Shown: positions 52,051 to 63,930 of the stretch, one piece after another
How the letters are laid out: each line of letters starts with the position of its first letter
Position numbering within the stretch: the first letter of the stretch is position 1
From: Brassica napus
Taxonomy: Eukaryota > Streptophyta > Magnoliopsida > Brassicales > Brassicaceae
Length of the DNA: 64,000 nt
Assembly (NCBI RefSeq): GCF_020379485.1
Contig: NC_063435.1
Location: forward strand, 4,210,162-4,274,161
Direction of reading: 5' to 3'
Translations under genes and position numbers: made by a program
The notes under the pieces: generated by a model
Database searches by the model: none
Seen by the model: only the letters and a program-made list of their open reading frames with translations
Told to the model about the DNA's origin: nothing

Positions 52051-52626
52051 AGTTTCAATTTCAAGTCTTACAAATAAATTGTTTCAAGTATAGTAGTGGT
52101 CTGGTTGTTTCAAACCTATACTTTGCGTTTGTTTTTGTACGTTTACTAATTATAACCTACCATTTCACAGTGATTTATTATTTTTATTTAAAATTTACGA
52201 AAAACATTAAATATATAATTTTACAACCGACAATTTATATGCTATTTTAAAAATACTATTTTGAACTATCATGATTTAAGCATGCGGCCCGTTTTACTAG
52301 ATGGGGGGCAGTATAGTTTTGAATGGTAGATAACACAATTTATTAAGAAAGTGACATTTTAATTGATTGAGCAATACTTAATTCAAAGAGACAAAACTAA
52401 TCATTTTACTTGGTTTCACCTAATCGAAAAAAGAACGTAGTCTATCAATGCTTTAGTATTCGTTTAGTTGAATAGTAAATTAAATCACTTTTCGAAAAGG
52501 TTTATAAACATGTGAGAGAAACAACCAGAGCCAGTCATTTAGAACTTAATCTTAAGATGATATTCACATATTATATAGTCTAGAAACAACTAGTATTTGC
52601 TACACTTACTCTTCACACACACTAAG
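52051..52626. other. Spacer between cis-prenyltransferases 1 and 2
   Basis: 3' UTR of copy 1 and promoter of copy 2. AT-rich, no other gene. No clear terminator or TATA box beyond generic AT runs. Confidence 0.5.
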
Positions 52627-53963
52627 ATGTTGTCTCTGCTCTCTTGCTTTCTGTCTCTCCTCTCATTTCTTGTACATTCTTGTATCCGACCATGGACTCA
52701 AGCTAAAATATCTCTGAAAGATGAAAAGGAAATGTAAAATATTGTTTTTCGATAAAACGTGCCGACATTTCCCACTAATATTTTCATCTAACCTATCTTT
52801 GTTCTTTTTGTTTTCTTGTAGTGACGAGGGAACTTCTTATGTGGCTGGAGAGGAGGAGACACCTAAAGGGCTTCTGAGAGAGCAAATGCCGAGGCACGTA
52901 GCAGTGATAATGGATGGGAACCGGAGATGGGCCGAACGGGCTGGATTGCTGACGTCACAAGGCCATGAAGCCGGAGCCGAACGGCTGATAGAGTTCGCTG
53001 AGCTCTGCTTCAAACTAGGGATAGAAACAGTGTCAGCGTTTGCTTTCTCCACTGAGAATTGGGGAAGACACAAGGTGAGATGATTTCATACATACAGATT
53101 GTTTTGGTTTGTCCTAAAGTACTTCAACTTCATTCTCTCTTAAACTTTTAACCACTCAGATCGAAGTTAACTGCTTGATGTCTTTGTTCCAACGATACCT
53201 CAAGTCAAAGATCCATTTTTTCCAAAGGTATGTTATACAATGACTAAGCATATTACATATTTGATGATAAAAGTCACTTAAATCTCGGTGCACTAATAAA
53301 TAAATAAAATTGGGTATTTTAGAAATATAAATATGAACATTGTTTGTAAATTATTTATTCACACAATCAATAAATAAACTCTAAAACCATTATTTGCATC
53401 AATCAAGTTTTGTTCTATAATTTTTTTTTTGTTTTCTTCTAGTTTAGTTGGCAAATATTCTTAAACAGTAAAGCTTCCCATCAGCTCATTTTCTTACCAA
53501 GAATCTTGATTGTTATAGTGAGGAAATAAGAGTTTCTGTTATTGGGAATCTTGAAAAGATCCCGGAATCTCTCCTCGGAACAATCAAAGAGACAGAGGAA
53601 GCTACGAAGAGGTACAAGAAGAAGCATCTCATCTTGGCCATAGATTACAGCGGGAGATTTGACATCTTGCACGCTTGCAAGAGCATTGTGAAGAAATCAC
53701 AACAAGGTTTGATCCGAGAGGAAGACGTGGACCAGACGTTATTCGAGAGAGAGCTTCTGACAAAGTGTACTGAGTTCCCAAGTCCAGATCTCTTGATTAG
53801 GACAAGTGGGGAGCAGAGGATTAGTAACTTCTTATTGTGGCAGCTCGCTTATACCGAACTCTTCTTCTCACCGGTCCTTTGGCCTGACTTTGACAAGGAT
53901 AGGGTTATAGAGGCCTTGGTTTCGTATCAAAGCAGGGAAAGACGGTTTGGCTGTCGGATTTGA
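52627..53963 (+). CDS. cis-Prenyltransferase, copy 2
   Basis: Exons 52627-52733, 52822-53074, 53160-53227 and 53519-53963 give 290 aa. The first exon encodes a Leu-rich hydrophobic start [20 protein letters not shown], so the start at 52627 is chosen in preference to the later ATG at 52721, which runs into the intron. Core motifs: [17 protein letters not shown] with Asp at 67, [31 protein letters not shown] and WPDF. Exons 3 and 4 have the same lengths (68 and 445) as in copy 1, so the two arose by tandem duplication. Role as for copy 1; ER or membrane-bound polyprenyl synthesis is inferred. Confidence 0.87.
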
Positions 53964-54276
53964 TCACATGTGATGATGCTACGTTATGTCCATCTGGTCT
54001 GTTTCTCTTTGTGTACTATGTTATGTTCATCTGATTTTTCCTAGCAAATTACTCTCTTTTAGCATCAGTTGTTATTGAAAATGATATCTTGTAAAACAAA
54101 AAACCAGTGACGTTGGTTCGCAAAGTCTATTGTTATTTGTTAGTTACATCGATGGCTTGTTACACAAGAAACTGTAATATCTCAAAAAAAACCTAGCTCT
54201 TAGGGTATAATATGTCCGTTTATTATACATCATATACAGTTCTTGTTATACTAATTTGTTCGTTACAAATATAAAC

Positions 54277-55899
54277 TCAAGATTTTCGACCACCAAAGCG
54301 TCGCTGTCTCTGCTGAAACGACATCAAGGCTTCGATAAAACCGCTCCTCCCAAAATCAGGCCAGAGTTCTTGAGCAAAGAAGAGCTCAGTATAAGCCAAT
54401 TGCCACAACAAGAAGTTACTCACTCTTAGCTCACCACTCGTTCTTATCAGCAAATCTGGATAAGGAAACTCAGTACAGTTAGTCTCCAGTTCTTGCTCGA
54501 TGAGTTTTTCGTCTATCTCCTCAACTTCTATCTCGCCATCTTTCACCCTCTGCGCAATGCCTCTACACGCTTGTAGAACATCGTATTTCCCGCTGTAACC
54601 AACGGCTACGATTAGCTGAAGCCTCGTGTTGTTCTTTGTAACTTCCTCAACTTCGTTTATCACTTTTAGAAGAGATTTTGGAAGTTTCGATGAATCTCCA
54701 ATGATCGATATCCGAACATTGTTCCTACAATCAAGAATATTAGCTTTGAGAAAATATCACAAAAAAAAAAAGATGGATTCATGTTACAATACTATTGAAA
54801 ACTATTAGTAATAATGAACTTTCAATAAGAGAAAAAAAAATTCTTTTGTGAGTATAAAATTATAAATACGATTTTAAAATTGTAATTTATTAATTAACAA
54901 ACTCTAACACTAGTATTTGTTTCAATCAAATTTTGCACTCTAGTTCTTTTATTTTTTTTCGAGAGTTTAAATGACCAAAATAAATTTTAATAAAGAGTTT
55001 AAATATATTTATATCATAGGATTAACTAATCTAGACTTAGAGTTTAGAGTTAATGGATGAAGTTTTGAAGATAGAGTTTCAAATTTTTAAAAGTAAAAAA
55101 TAAATATTAAAATTTTCAAAATAAAAATAGACTATTTTGATCAATTTTTTTTTATGGCTATTTTTGTGACAAAAATTTTAAAAATGTTATTTAAGAGAAT
55201 TGTTCATTTTTAAATTGCAATTTATTAATTAACAAATTCTAACACTAGTATTTGTTTCAATCAAGCTTTGCTATCTGATTCTTTTAGCTTCTTCGTGTTT
55301 AGTTTACTAATTTACTCAACATATACTTACTTGGCTAAGGTCTCAAGCTCTGATTTGAGCGTTCTCTCGAACAAATTCAACAAGAAATCAATCTCGATCT
55401 GCAGAGATATTAGAAACCATATTGAGTCTTGATTTAAGATTCGTGTACAAAGCAAATAAAAGAAACTTAGGGAAGATTCAAATTAGGCCCTTACCTTTGG
55501 TCTAATCCAGTTATCAGTAGAGAAGGCGAAGACCGTGAGGACTTGAATTCCCCATTTGCCGCAAAGCTCAACGATCTCTCTCAAAGCTTCAACGCCCGCT
55601 CTGTGACCGTCCCAAGGTTGAAGACCTTTGTTCTTCGCCCATCTCCCGTTCCCGTCCATTATAACCGCCACGTGCTTTGGCATGAGCTCCGGATGGAGTC
55701 CCTCCGGCAGAGTTTCTTCCTCCGCCGCTGTAAACGGCGCCATCTCCGACTTGGTAGATTTGACTCCGAGTGATCTGGTTCCTCTAGGATGCGAGAAAGA
55801 GAGGAAGCAGTCTCTACCTAGCCTCCATCGCCGCTCTAGAGCTCCGGCGTGAAATCGCCGGGGATGGAAGGATGTAGAAGGAACGCGGAGGGATAACAT
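54277..55899 (-). CDS. CPT7: Plastid-type cis-prenyltransferase (CPT7-like)
   Basis: Exons 55899-55495, 55398-55331 and 54724-54277 give 306 aa. The start [20 protein letters not shown] opens a basic, Ser/Arg-rich region without acidic residues until about 20, typical of a chloroplast transit peptide. A longer in-frame ORF begins at 56073, but its extra N-terminus is unlike the family. Core: [17 protein letters not shown] with Asp at 82, [31 protein letters not shown] and WPDF. Family knowledge: Arabidopsis CPT7 (AT5G58770) makes medium-chain polyprenols of plastid membranes. Orientation and position next to DDB2 agree. Variation: DGNG for DGNR and GEL for GEQ relative to copies 1 and 2. The middle exon is again 68 nt, but exon 1 is fused. 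Confidence 0.82.
54870..55290 (-). mobile_element. MITE-like insert with 80-bp flanking direct repeats in CPT7 intron 2
   Basis: About 54955-55205 matches, inverted, the insert in intron 7 of subtilase 4. On each side lies a copy of an approximately 80-base segment (taatttattaattaacaaac.. and ..actagtatttgtttcaatca; 54875-54950 and 55208-55286). The flanking repeats are far too long for a normal target duplication, so a local duplication happened as well. It lies wholly within the 606-bp intron 54725-55330. Confidence 0.6.
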
Positions 55900-56073
55900 T
55901 TTTTTATTGAAACGATTGGTCAAGGCTTGTTCTGGTTGTGTAAAGAGAAGGCATGGAAGTATAAAAGCGGAGAAGATGAAACAGCCTCCATAGATGGTTC
56001 TGGTGAGGGAATGAAAACGACGCCGTGTTTTGTCTGTGTCGATGCTGGTTTCGAAATTGAGCGCCACAAACAA

Positions 56074-57337
56074 TATTAATTATCATGTTAGGAGATTGGA
56101 CGCTTTTGTTTTCTATCTTTTGTTCCCTTTTTATGTGGTTTATATGAGTTCCTATTCGTCCACGTCTCCTAATTTCCCAAGTTTTATTACTTTTTAAAAT
56201 TAAAAATACATTTAAAACTCTTAACAGAAGTCCAAAAAGACAAAATAAATAATAGGGAAAATTCTATAGAATGCTCCAACTAAATTTCATTGAATTTTTA
56301 AACTTTAAAATAATAGGGAAAATTTAAAACCCTTATGTGCAATTGGATTTGATTATTTGTCGCTCACATATTTAGACAAAAAGAGGATATTATGATGATG
56401 GATGAATGGGGTTATGGTATTGTTGGATCCAAAATTTAAAGGAATAATATAGGGGAGCGAAGGTTTTAAAGCAATAAAGAGTACAAAAATGTTTCTACAT
56501 TAACATTTACACCCAAAACAAAATGCTTCTACAACAAAATAAAATGAAGACATGGCTTTATCAGATCAAAGCAAAAGAGTTTCAATGTCGTGAACAGTTA
56601 CCACAAATTTGTGATGTTGTCTTTTGATGTGGAAACGGTTGGGGCGGATGATGTAACCGATGAATCATATCCACTGATCCATTTAAAAATAAAAGGCATT
56701 TATTCATAATAGTCAAGAGCCACACAAGATAGATTAACAAGAGCAAAAACGAATATGAAAAAAAGCTAGCGAATGAGCTTATCTAACGAATGAATTAGAA
56801 AACATGGTATTAATGATGACTCTATTTAATTTTCTCTTTGAAAATATATTTGTTGTAAATTATTTTTCATGTAATCAGTTATCTATCAATAAAGTGAAGA
56901 TGTTAAAAAAAATTATATCCATACAAATACAATTAGAGCAATTTTGCATTAAAGTTCGATTTAAGAGAAAATTAAAGTTGGGTCCAGAACCCATTAGTTT
57001 TATCAGGATGAAAGGGGGAAAGGGCCCATCTCCAAAATCACACGCGAGGCACGTGAGTTTTTTATCGCTTCCGGCCTGTGATTCGCCACGACATAACTTC
57101 TCCCGCCACTATACATTTACTGACAATACCAATAGTACCCTTAACCGAGAGGATAATTATTTCCGAAATGAAGGGGTATAAAGGTTAATTAAAAAGGGTG
57201 ACGAAGTAAGTGTCTTTTCACTTTTCAGCGTTAAATTTAATTTTAACCGGCTTTAGTTTTCGCCGGCAACGTCGTCATCTCGAACCCAAAAAGAAACAAA
57301 ACAGTTTGATTCGTATATTCTCTTCCTTTTGTCGAGA
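56074..57337. other. Divergent intergenic region between CPT7 and DDB2
   Basis: Holds the promoters of the minus-strand CPT7 gene and plus-strand DDB2. The ORF at 56804-57181 has no recognisable domain and lies partly in DDB2 promoter or leader sequence. The stretch 57050-57250 includes ttttcgccgg and cacgtgag (a G-box core cacgtg at about 57050), but functional relevance is unknown. Confidence 0.45.
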
Positions 57338-60123
57338 ATGGGTTTAACAAGGAACAGAAGAAAAAGGGAACCAGAAATCGTCATCGCTAGAGACACAGAT
57401 TCCGAGTCAAGTGCGTCTGAAGAGGAAGAAGAAGATGATTATCCTTTGTCAGAGTCTGAGAAAGAAGATGAAGCGGTCAAAATCGAATTGGAGAAGAGTA
57501 AAGCAAAAGGGAAAGCACCCATTACCGTTAAGCTCAAGAAAGTTTGCAAAGTAACTCTCTTTCTAGAAACCCCTAACTTAAAAAAAAAAAAATAGCCACT
57601 TTTGAGTTCTTATGATTGCATATATAGTTTTGGTTAGGCTTCACGCTAGTAAAGATAATGACTTTGGACTTTGATTATTCACTTGGATGCAAAACAGTTG
57701 GTGTTTGGTCTTACTTTTATTGTTCTTTTTTTTTGGTTTGTATAGGTCTGTAAACAGCCTGGTCATGAAGCTGGGTTTAAAGGAGCAACATATATCGATT
57801 GTCCTATGAAACCTTGCTTCTTATGCAAAATGCCTGGTAACAAAAAACAATCTTACTTGCTCAAGCTTATATGGTAGTGACTGGACATAATGTTTATTTA
57901 CTATTTTTTTGTTCTGATACTGAACCTTCAGGCCACACCACAATGTCATGTTCACATAGAGTGGTTACTGACCATGGGATACTCCCAACTTCTCATAGGA
58001 ATACAAAGAACCCTATAGACTTTGTGTTCATGCGTCAACTCCAGCCGAGAATTCCACCGGTAAAGACTCCTTGTTATGATACCTGATGAGTGAGATCTAT
58101 TGACTGGACTAATTCTAATTTTCTTTTATGTTGGTACAGATTAAACCACCGTATGTGATCCCGGATCAAGTGCATTGTGCAGTTATTCGATACCATAGCA
58201 GACGTGTTACATGTTTGGAGTTCCATCCAACAAGAAACAACATTCTTCTCTCTGGAGATAAGGTTCTTACAAAACGAACAACATACCTATACTAGGAGCT
58301 TTCTGCATCGGTTTTCTCATTTTTTTGGTTTCTGGTGGTCATAGAAAGGGCAAATTGGAGTCTGGGATTTTGCTAAAGTGTATGAGAAGAGCGTGTACGG
58401 AGACATACACTCTGTACAAGTTAATAATATGCGGTAAAGTCCATATCTATGGTCCTGAATCTCTTGTGATTTTACTTTTGCATTCAGGTGTCTATGTTCC
58501 CTTACTTCAGGTTTAGTCCCACAAATGATGACATGGTTTATTCTGCATCCTCTGATGGAAAAGTTGGTTATACTGACCTGGAAACTGGAACTTCATCAAC
58601 TTTGCTGAATCTCAACCCCAATGGATGGCAGGTCAAACACCATCGCCTCTCTTCTTTGATTTTTTTCCTCTCTTGCACCATTCTGCTGATATGAAGCATC
58701 ATCGGTTTATAGGGCCCAACTACTTGGAACATGCTGTACGGTTTGGATATAAACTCGGATAAAGGTTTGGTGCTAGCTGCTGATAATTTCGGCTTGCTTC
58801 ACATGTAAGTGCTTTCATCCTCGTTAACTAGTAGTTTTGGAGTTTTCACACACTTTATTCAGTTACAATATAGAGAATAACCATACTTTAATACACAATT
58901 TACAAATAAAAAAATATTACATGATACTACTCGTAATTGTTTTAATTAAGATGAGCAAAAATTACATCGAAAACACAAAACTGTTATTTTGTAAAACAAA
59001 TAAAAATGTTTTAACTACTATATTTGTTGAACGGAGGGAGTATTTGTTTTGTAGTGCTAGCTGCTTAGTCTCTTGTGTGTTTTTTCTTTTTCAAAAAAGG
59101 ATCGACCACCGGTCAAATAACGTAACGGGAGAGCCCATTTTGATACACAAGAAAGGCAGCAAAGTTGTTGGCCTTGACTGCAACCCGGTTCACCCTGAGC
59201 TTCTCCTTAGCTGTGGAAACGATCATTTTGTAAGTCTATCATCTATCTGAGTTCTGTCTGAACTTTGTTCATTAATAATAGATTTGTTTGGTTATGTTTT
59301 TTTCAGGCAAGAATCTGGGACATGCGTAAACTACAACCTGGAGAATCCCTTAATGATCTTGCGCACAAACGAGTAGTCAACTCTGCTTATTTCTCTCCAT
59401 CGTCAGGAACAAAGATTCTCACAACCTCTCAGGACAACCGTATTCGAGTGTGGGACTCTATCTTTGGGGACTTGGATTCGCCAAGCCGAGAGATTGTTCA
59501 TAGCCATGATTTCAATAGGCATTTGACACCGTTCAAAGCTGAATGGGATCCTAAGGTTTTGATACTTTTTCTTTTTATTTTCAGTTACCTTTTATAGCAC
59601 TTTGTCATTTTATTCATCTGCAGGATGCCTCGGAGTCACTCATTGTGGTCGGTCGTTACATAAGTGAAAACTACAACGGAGCTGCTCTCCACCCAATAGA
59701 CTTCATTGATTCAAGCAATGGACAGTTGGTTGCAGAGGTCATGGATCCGAACATTACGACTATTACTCCAGTCAACAAGTTGCATCCGCGCGACGATGTT
59801 TTAGCCTCTGGAAGCTCAAGGTTGCTCTTGTAACAACAATTAGTGGAAACTGTTTTGATTGAGTGAGTGGTGGTTTTAAAATCTAGTTTTGCAGGTCGCT
59901 GTTCATTTGGCGGCCAGAGGAGAAGAGAGAGATGGTTGAGGAGAAGGAGAAGGAGAAGGAGAAGAAGATTGTTATATGTTATGGTGACAGCAATAAGAAA
60001 GGCAAAAAGCAAAAGCGTGGCAGCGATGATGAAGATGAGGATGACGATATGTTTAGCTCTAAAGGCAAAAACATTAAGGCTAAAGCCAAAACAACCAAAT
60101 CTACTCGCAAGACAAAGGCTTAA
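57338..60123 (+). CDS. DDB2: DDB2, UV-damaged DNA-binding WD40 protein
   Basis: Eleven exons: 57338-57550, 57746-57836, 57932-58059, 58140-58262, 58345-58433, 58511-58631, 58713-58804, 59100-59229, 59307-59555, 59624-59820, 59895-60123, giving 553 aa, close to the Arabidopsis protein (AT5G58760). The N-terminus is basic then acidic ([18 protein letters not shown]). Residues about 72-115 form a Cys-rich knuckle-like segment ([20 protein letters not shown] then SCSH) that plant DDB2 carries. WD40 repeats follow, with [15 protein letters not shown] (a WDxR motif for DDB1 binding) and IRVWD. The tail is Lys-rich. Family knowledge: it recognises UV photoproducts with DDB1-CUL4 and starts nucleotide excision repair in the nucleus. 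Frame intact; the intron 7/exon 8 acceptor (aaaaaag/G) is unusual. Confidence 0.9.
58805..59099. mobile_element. Stowaway-like MITE end in DDB2 intron 7
   Basis: Near 59029-59043 the motif aacggagggagtat (tactccctccgtt on minus) is the usual terminal signature of plant Stowaway MITEs. The other end is not clear; attcagttacaatatagag near 58858 may belong to it. It would explain why this intron, of 295 bp, is longer than the neighbours. Confidence 0.4.
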
Positions 60124-60429
60124 GATGAAGAAACAAGGTGTTCTATATGTATTAACTCACTTTTGTTTTGTAGGTTTTCTTGGTAACTTACTATGTTTTA
60201 GTAGTATGCCTTGTTTTGCCTTTGGCCGGCGAATTTGCTTTGTTTTTTTTTTGCTTAAGGGCATGATCGGCTTTTGTGTGCGGTCTTCTTTTGAACTGCT
60301 GCTTGGTGTATCTATAGAATGAGAACAGATCGAATCTTGAATCTTCTCTTCTATTTTTGCTCAGCCATGTTGTCTTTTTCTTGTTGGGAGTGTAAACAGT
60401 CAAAACTAACCTGTATTTTTGCTCAGACA

Positions 60430-60714
60430 CGTAGTGCACTCGTCGCTGTCCAGTGGATACTCGCCGGACCACGTGACTCACGATGTCCTGTAATGGTGAC
60501 AGTTTCTGTTTGGTCTCAGATGCGTTAAGCAGATCGCAGGAGATGAAACTGTACATCTTCGTCATGGAGTTGGTTTCGGAGTTTCGTGCAACGGCGTAGG
60601 TTCTCTCCACCTGGTTTTCAACATTGTTAGTGTGACGCCCAATATTAACGCCACGTTCTCGTCATCGTTTTTCTCCGTGATTTTTCTCTTCAAGCTGCCA
60701 TTTTCAGACACCAT
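60430..60714 (-). pseudogene. Progesterone 5-beta-reductase/iridoid synthase-like (PRISE) fragment
   Basis: On minus from 60714: MVSENGSLKRKITEKNDDEN then VALILGVT, the NAD(P)-binding beta strand of the PRISE short-chain reductases. The glycine loop that should follow is missing and an internal deletion leads to a stop. In another frame comes YSFISCDLLNASETKQKLSP with LQDIVSHVV (about 60470-60550), a conserved later segment. So the N-terminal third survives in two broken frames; the catalytic Tyr region is absent. Arabidopsis has a gene of this family (AT5G58750) next to DDB2, so this is its decayed local counterpart or a duplicate. Confidence 0.72.
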
Positions 60715-60885
60715 TGTGTTTATTAGAGGGTGTTGGAGTTTGAATAAGATCAACCTTTGATGAATGCTATATAATTTATATCCCACTAGAGATTTACTAG
60801 AGCTTAAAAGAGAAGAAGTTGTGGGATCGATTGACGATTCAACGTAGAGTTTCAAGACTCGATGCCTACCTCTACTTGTGTGTGT

Positions 60886-61560
60886 GTGTTTTTTTTTGTA
60901 ACACCAAACTTATATTAAAAGCTAAAAGAGCATGAGAGTTTACAACTGAATCAGAAGATCCCGGAAACATGCTCGACGGTAGAAAAAAACTAGAAAACAG
61001 TACAAAACAACTAAAGATAGAACCATTGAGGGGCAAGTCATGCTCAGCAAAATGAATAAACTCAAAAAAAAAACTTCACTTTTGATCCCATGGCGGTTTA
61101 TTGGAAAGAATGATAGTCGAAAACGACGTTGATATACCTATAAGAAGAAGTTGGAATGTTGAATGGCAAGAACTTTAGGTGAGAAGCTCTAGAATCGTAG
61201 GCAACATTGAAAGTTTGAAGTCCTATCTGATTTGATATGGCGATAGGTCTACGTGCAACAACTCCGGTTTGAAGGTCGCATAGTTGACTCTGTGAAGAAC
61301 CGTCGATGCTTGAGACGGCGTAATGTGACGGAGGCAGCGGTGATGTAGTTAGTAGATCTGGCGAGTCTACACTCTTGCACAATCGTTCCAGTGACGAGGA
61401 GATCGGGAAGGCCACAAATCCGGCTTTGTGAAGAACCGTCGATGCTTGAGACGGCATAGTATGATAGAGACGCAGCGGTGAAAAAGACGTAAACAAATCT
61501 GGCGAAACAACACTCTTGCACAATAGATCCGGCGGTCACTAGGAGCCAGAGATTTAACGG
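60886..61560 (-). other. Possible retroposed sequence with 135-bp tandem duplication
   Basis: Read on minus, the block ends in a run of A (poly(T) at 60891-60898 on plus) preceded by a 3'-UTR-like stretch, which hints at retroposition. Within it tgtgaagaaccgtcgatgct and following bases occur twice, at about 61292 and 61427, 135 bases apart. Overlapping ORFs (61098-61523 and 61249-61539) encode the duplicated peptide SIDGSSQS but no known domain. I would not call a gene here. Confidence 0.4.
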
Positions 61561-62564
61561 AAGTAACTTAGCTCCATAGAAACCTTAATGAGACACAACT
61601 ATGATTTAGCATTTTATAAAGCACAATATGTTGAATATAAAAAAAATTGCAAATCAACAGTGTTGTTAATAGTTTCATGTTACATTGTTTTTATTGGGGA
61701 TTTCAGTTTTATCCCAAGTTGATACCACTATTTAAATTTACCCTTAAAATATAACTATTTACATAAATACTTTAAATTTGTGATTAAAAAGATTAAGTTA
61801 ACATTAATTTTTCTAAATCATATTTAGTGTTTAAAAATAATTTATAAAACAATTATAGATCTGGTCACATCCCCTAGACTATATTTACGAATTGATTTTG
61901 CCACCTGTCATTTATACAATAAATTTCACAAAACAAATATGACATGGCTACTGAAATTGATGACATGTCGTATAGTTTAATATGAGATGAACAATTGCAT
62001 TTAATGTTAATTTATATTTTTAATAAACCTTTTAAAATATGGTAATAACTCATATATTACATTTAATGTCAATTTATATTTTTGAAATTTTTTTTAGAAT
62101 ATGGGAATAACGCATAAATCATCATTAAATAAATATATTTAAATGTGGCATTATAAATTTTGAAATATAATTTAATTACATATTTTTAAATTATACAATT
62201 TTATTACTAAAATTTTTAAAAATGTATACAATTTCTTTAGAAAATTTTTAAAAAATTAATCATAAAATCATTATTTTCTTATATATCTACAAATTTTATA
62301 AATATTGTTTAATTTTATTTTTTTGGTAATCATGCAACTTTTACAAATTTATGTAATATATTTAATTAATATAAATAGATAGAAAAATCTATCTAAGATT
62401 ATAATTTCAAATATATACATGCATATTCTTAAATATAATTTTTATGTTTAATTAAATCAAATTTATATTAAAATATTGATACGAAAAAGAAAATTTACAA
62501 ATATTAATAAAATTTTATTTAAAAATATAATTTATATTTATCTGTTAAAAATATTTTAAATTTT

Positions 62565-62595
62565 TTTACTGCACATGGTGCAGGAAGACACCTAG
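62565..62595 (+). mobile_element. Helitron 3' terminus
   Basis: Hairpin ctgcacatggtgcag followed by gaagacac and CTAG (62592-62595), then T. The preceding kilobase is very AT-rich and may be its body, but the 5' end was not identified. The DNA from 62596 to 63510 has no recognisable gene. Confidence 0.55.
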
Positions 62596-63510
62596 TATAT
62601 CACTAAATTGTTTTCGAAACTACCAGGATCAGCGAAGTATTGCTCGGAATAGATTGAGAAGGAGTTTGTTTATCTTGTAGGTCAACATTTCATTTGATAA
62701 CATTTGTACGTGTTGAGATCGATAATGCACGAACATTTGGTCTTGTATGAAATTTAAATTACAAAACAAAACTTTATTATCTTCTTTGTGTTCTTTTAGC
62801 CATAATTTTTTTTGAATTTAAATTGCATAAGAAGGAAATTTCACCAGTTGAAGTTGGAAGAGAAGCTTTACATGCGGTATTAAATACTGAAATTGCCGAT
62901 GATAAAAATATATGATTTCAAAATTTTCTTGCTCGATTTAGGAAAATAAAAAAATAAAGACTCATACTAAATACATTAGTTGATCACTTGTGGAATGAAT
63001 ATTATAATTCAACGTTATCAAGGAGATCCAATAGAGATTTGAGTTTGCGACATTGCTCTTGCACCGAGAGGTCTCCAATGGTGATCGTCTCATTATTAAG
63101 CCAAAATATGGTATATTATATATTTTTATGATTTATTGTATTTTTAATAATAAATGTTTGATTTAAATACAATATATTTATGGAAGTAGAAACATAAAAT
63201 AATTAGGGTTAATGGTAAATTTTTATAAGTTGAAGGTATTACTTACAATTTTTAACCAAATAAAAAAGAAATCATTTGGAATATTTGTTTAGAATAAAAA
63301 TAGAATAATACATAGGAGTAAAACATAACTCTATTTTGAAGTTACTTTATTTTGGAGTAAGAAATAGAATAATACATTAGAGATTCTCTAATATAAGTTA
63401 AAACCTTTGATCACGTTCACGTATATACGTCAATCTTGTTGATGATTTATTTCATATGACAGAAAAATAATCTTAGAATTATATGTAAATAGATTTTAAG
63501 AAGATAAAAC

Positions 63511-63930
63511 TCATTGTTTAGCAACGATCCAATGATGTTCGAGCCCCTTTGCTTTACCATTTTTCTCTAAGTAAATTCCATCAACTCTAGCAATCCATGA
63601 ACGTTTTTCACCACTTCGCGCTTGACTGGCTCCTCTGTATGCACGCCATATAGTTTGAGAACTTTTCACTTTATCCCCATGTCGTAAGGTGCAACGCCAT
63701 ACAATTCTTCTCCCTATTCCTAACTCACTAACTGCAATATTATATTTCTCGTTGAATTTTAGCTCGCGGAGACCCTCAACATGCTTTCTGTTGGATGAGC
63801 AATTAACTTTGAGAATACTACCTGGAGTGAGTTGATTTTGAACTTCTAAAGTGTTCTTATTACACCAAACACATCCTTCATTCAAACCAGAACACATAGC
63901 AATAACTAGCATAAATATGAGGTAGTTCAT
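63511..63930 (-). CDS. S1/SPH self-incompatibility-like secreted protein
   Basis: Single exon, 139 aa, usual family length. Signal peptide (MNYLIFMLVIAMCSGLNEGC), then KNTLEVQNQLTPGSILKVNC, matching the opening beta strands of the S1 (PF05938) fold, and a WRC segment (about residues 76-80) at the place where the family has FWCT-like motifs. Conserved Cys are at about 44 and 80, which would form the usual disulphide, though the C-terminal Cys pair seen in many members is missing. Family knowledge: these small secreted proteins include the poppy self-incompatibility ligand; most crucifer members have unknown roles. The tail (GKAKGLEHHWIVAKQ) is rather basic. Assignment rests on weak motifs. Confidence 0.65.
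   Translation of the reverse strand: MNYLIFMLVIAMCSGLNEGCVWCNKNTLEVQNQLTPGSILKVNCSSNRKHVEGLRELKFNEKYNIAVSELGIGRRIVWRCTLRHGDKVKSSQTIWRAYRGASQARSGEKRSWIARVDGIYLEKNGKAKGLEHHWIVAKQ

Noticed and set aside
56804..57181. ORF of 125 codons upstream of DDB2
   Set aside because: Mostly AT-rich with no recognisable domain, and it overlaps the likely promoter and leader of DDB2.
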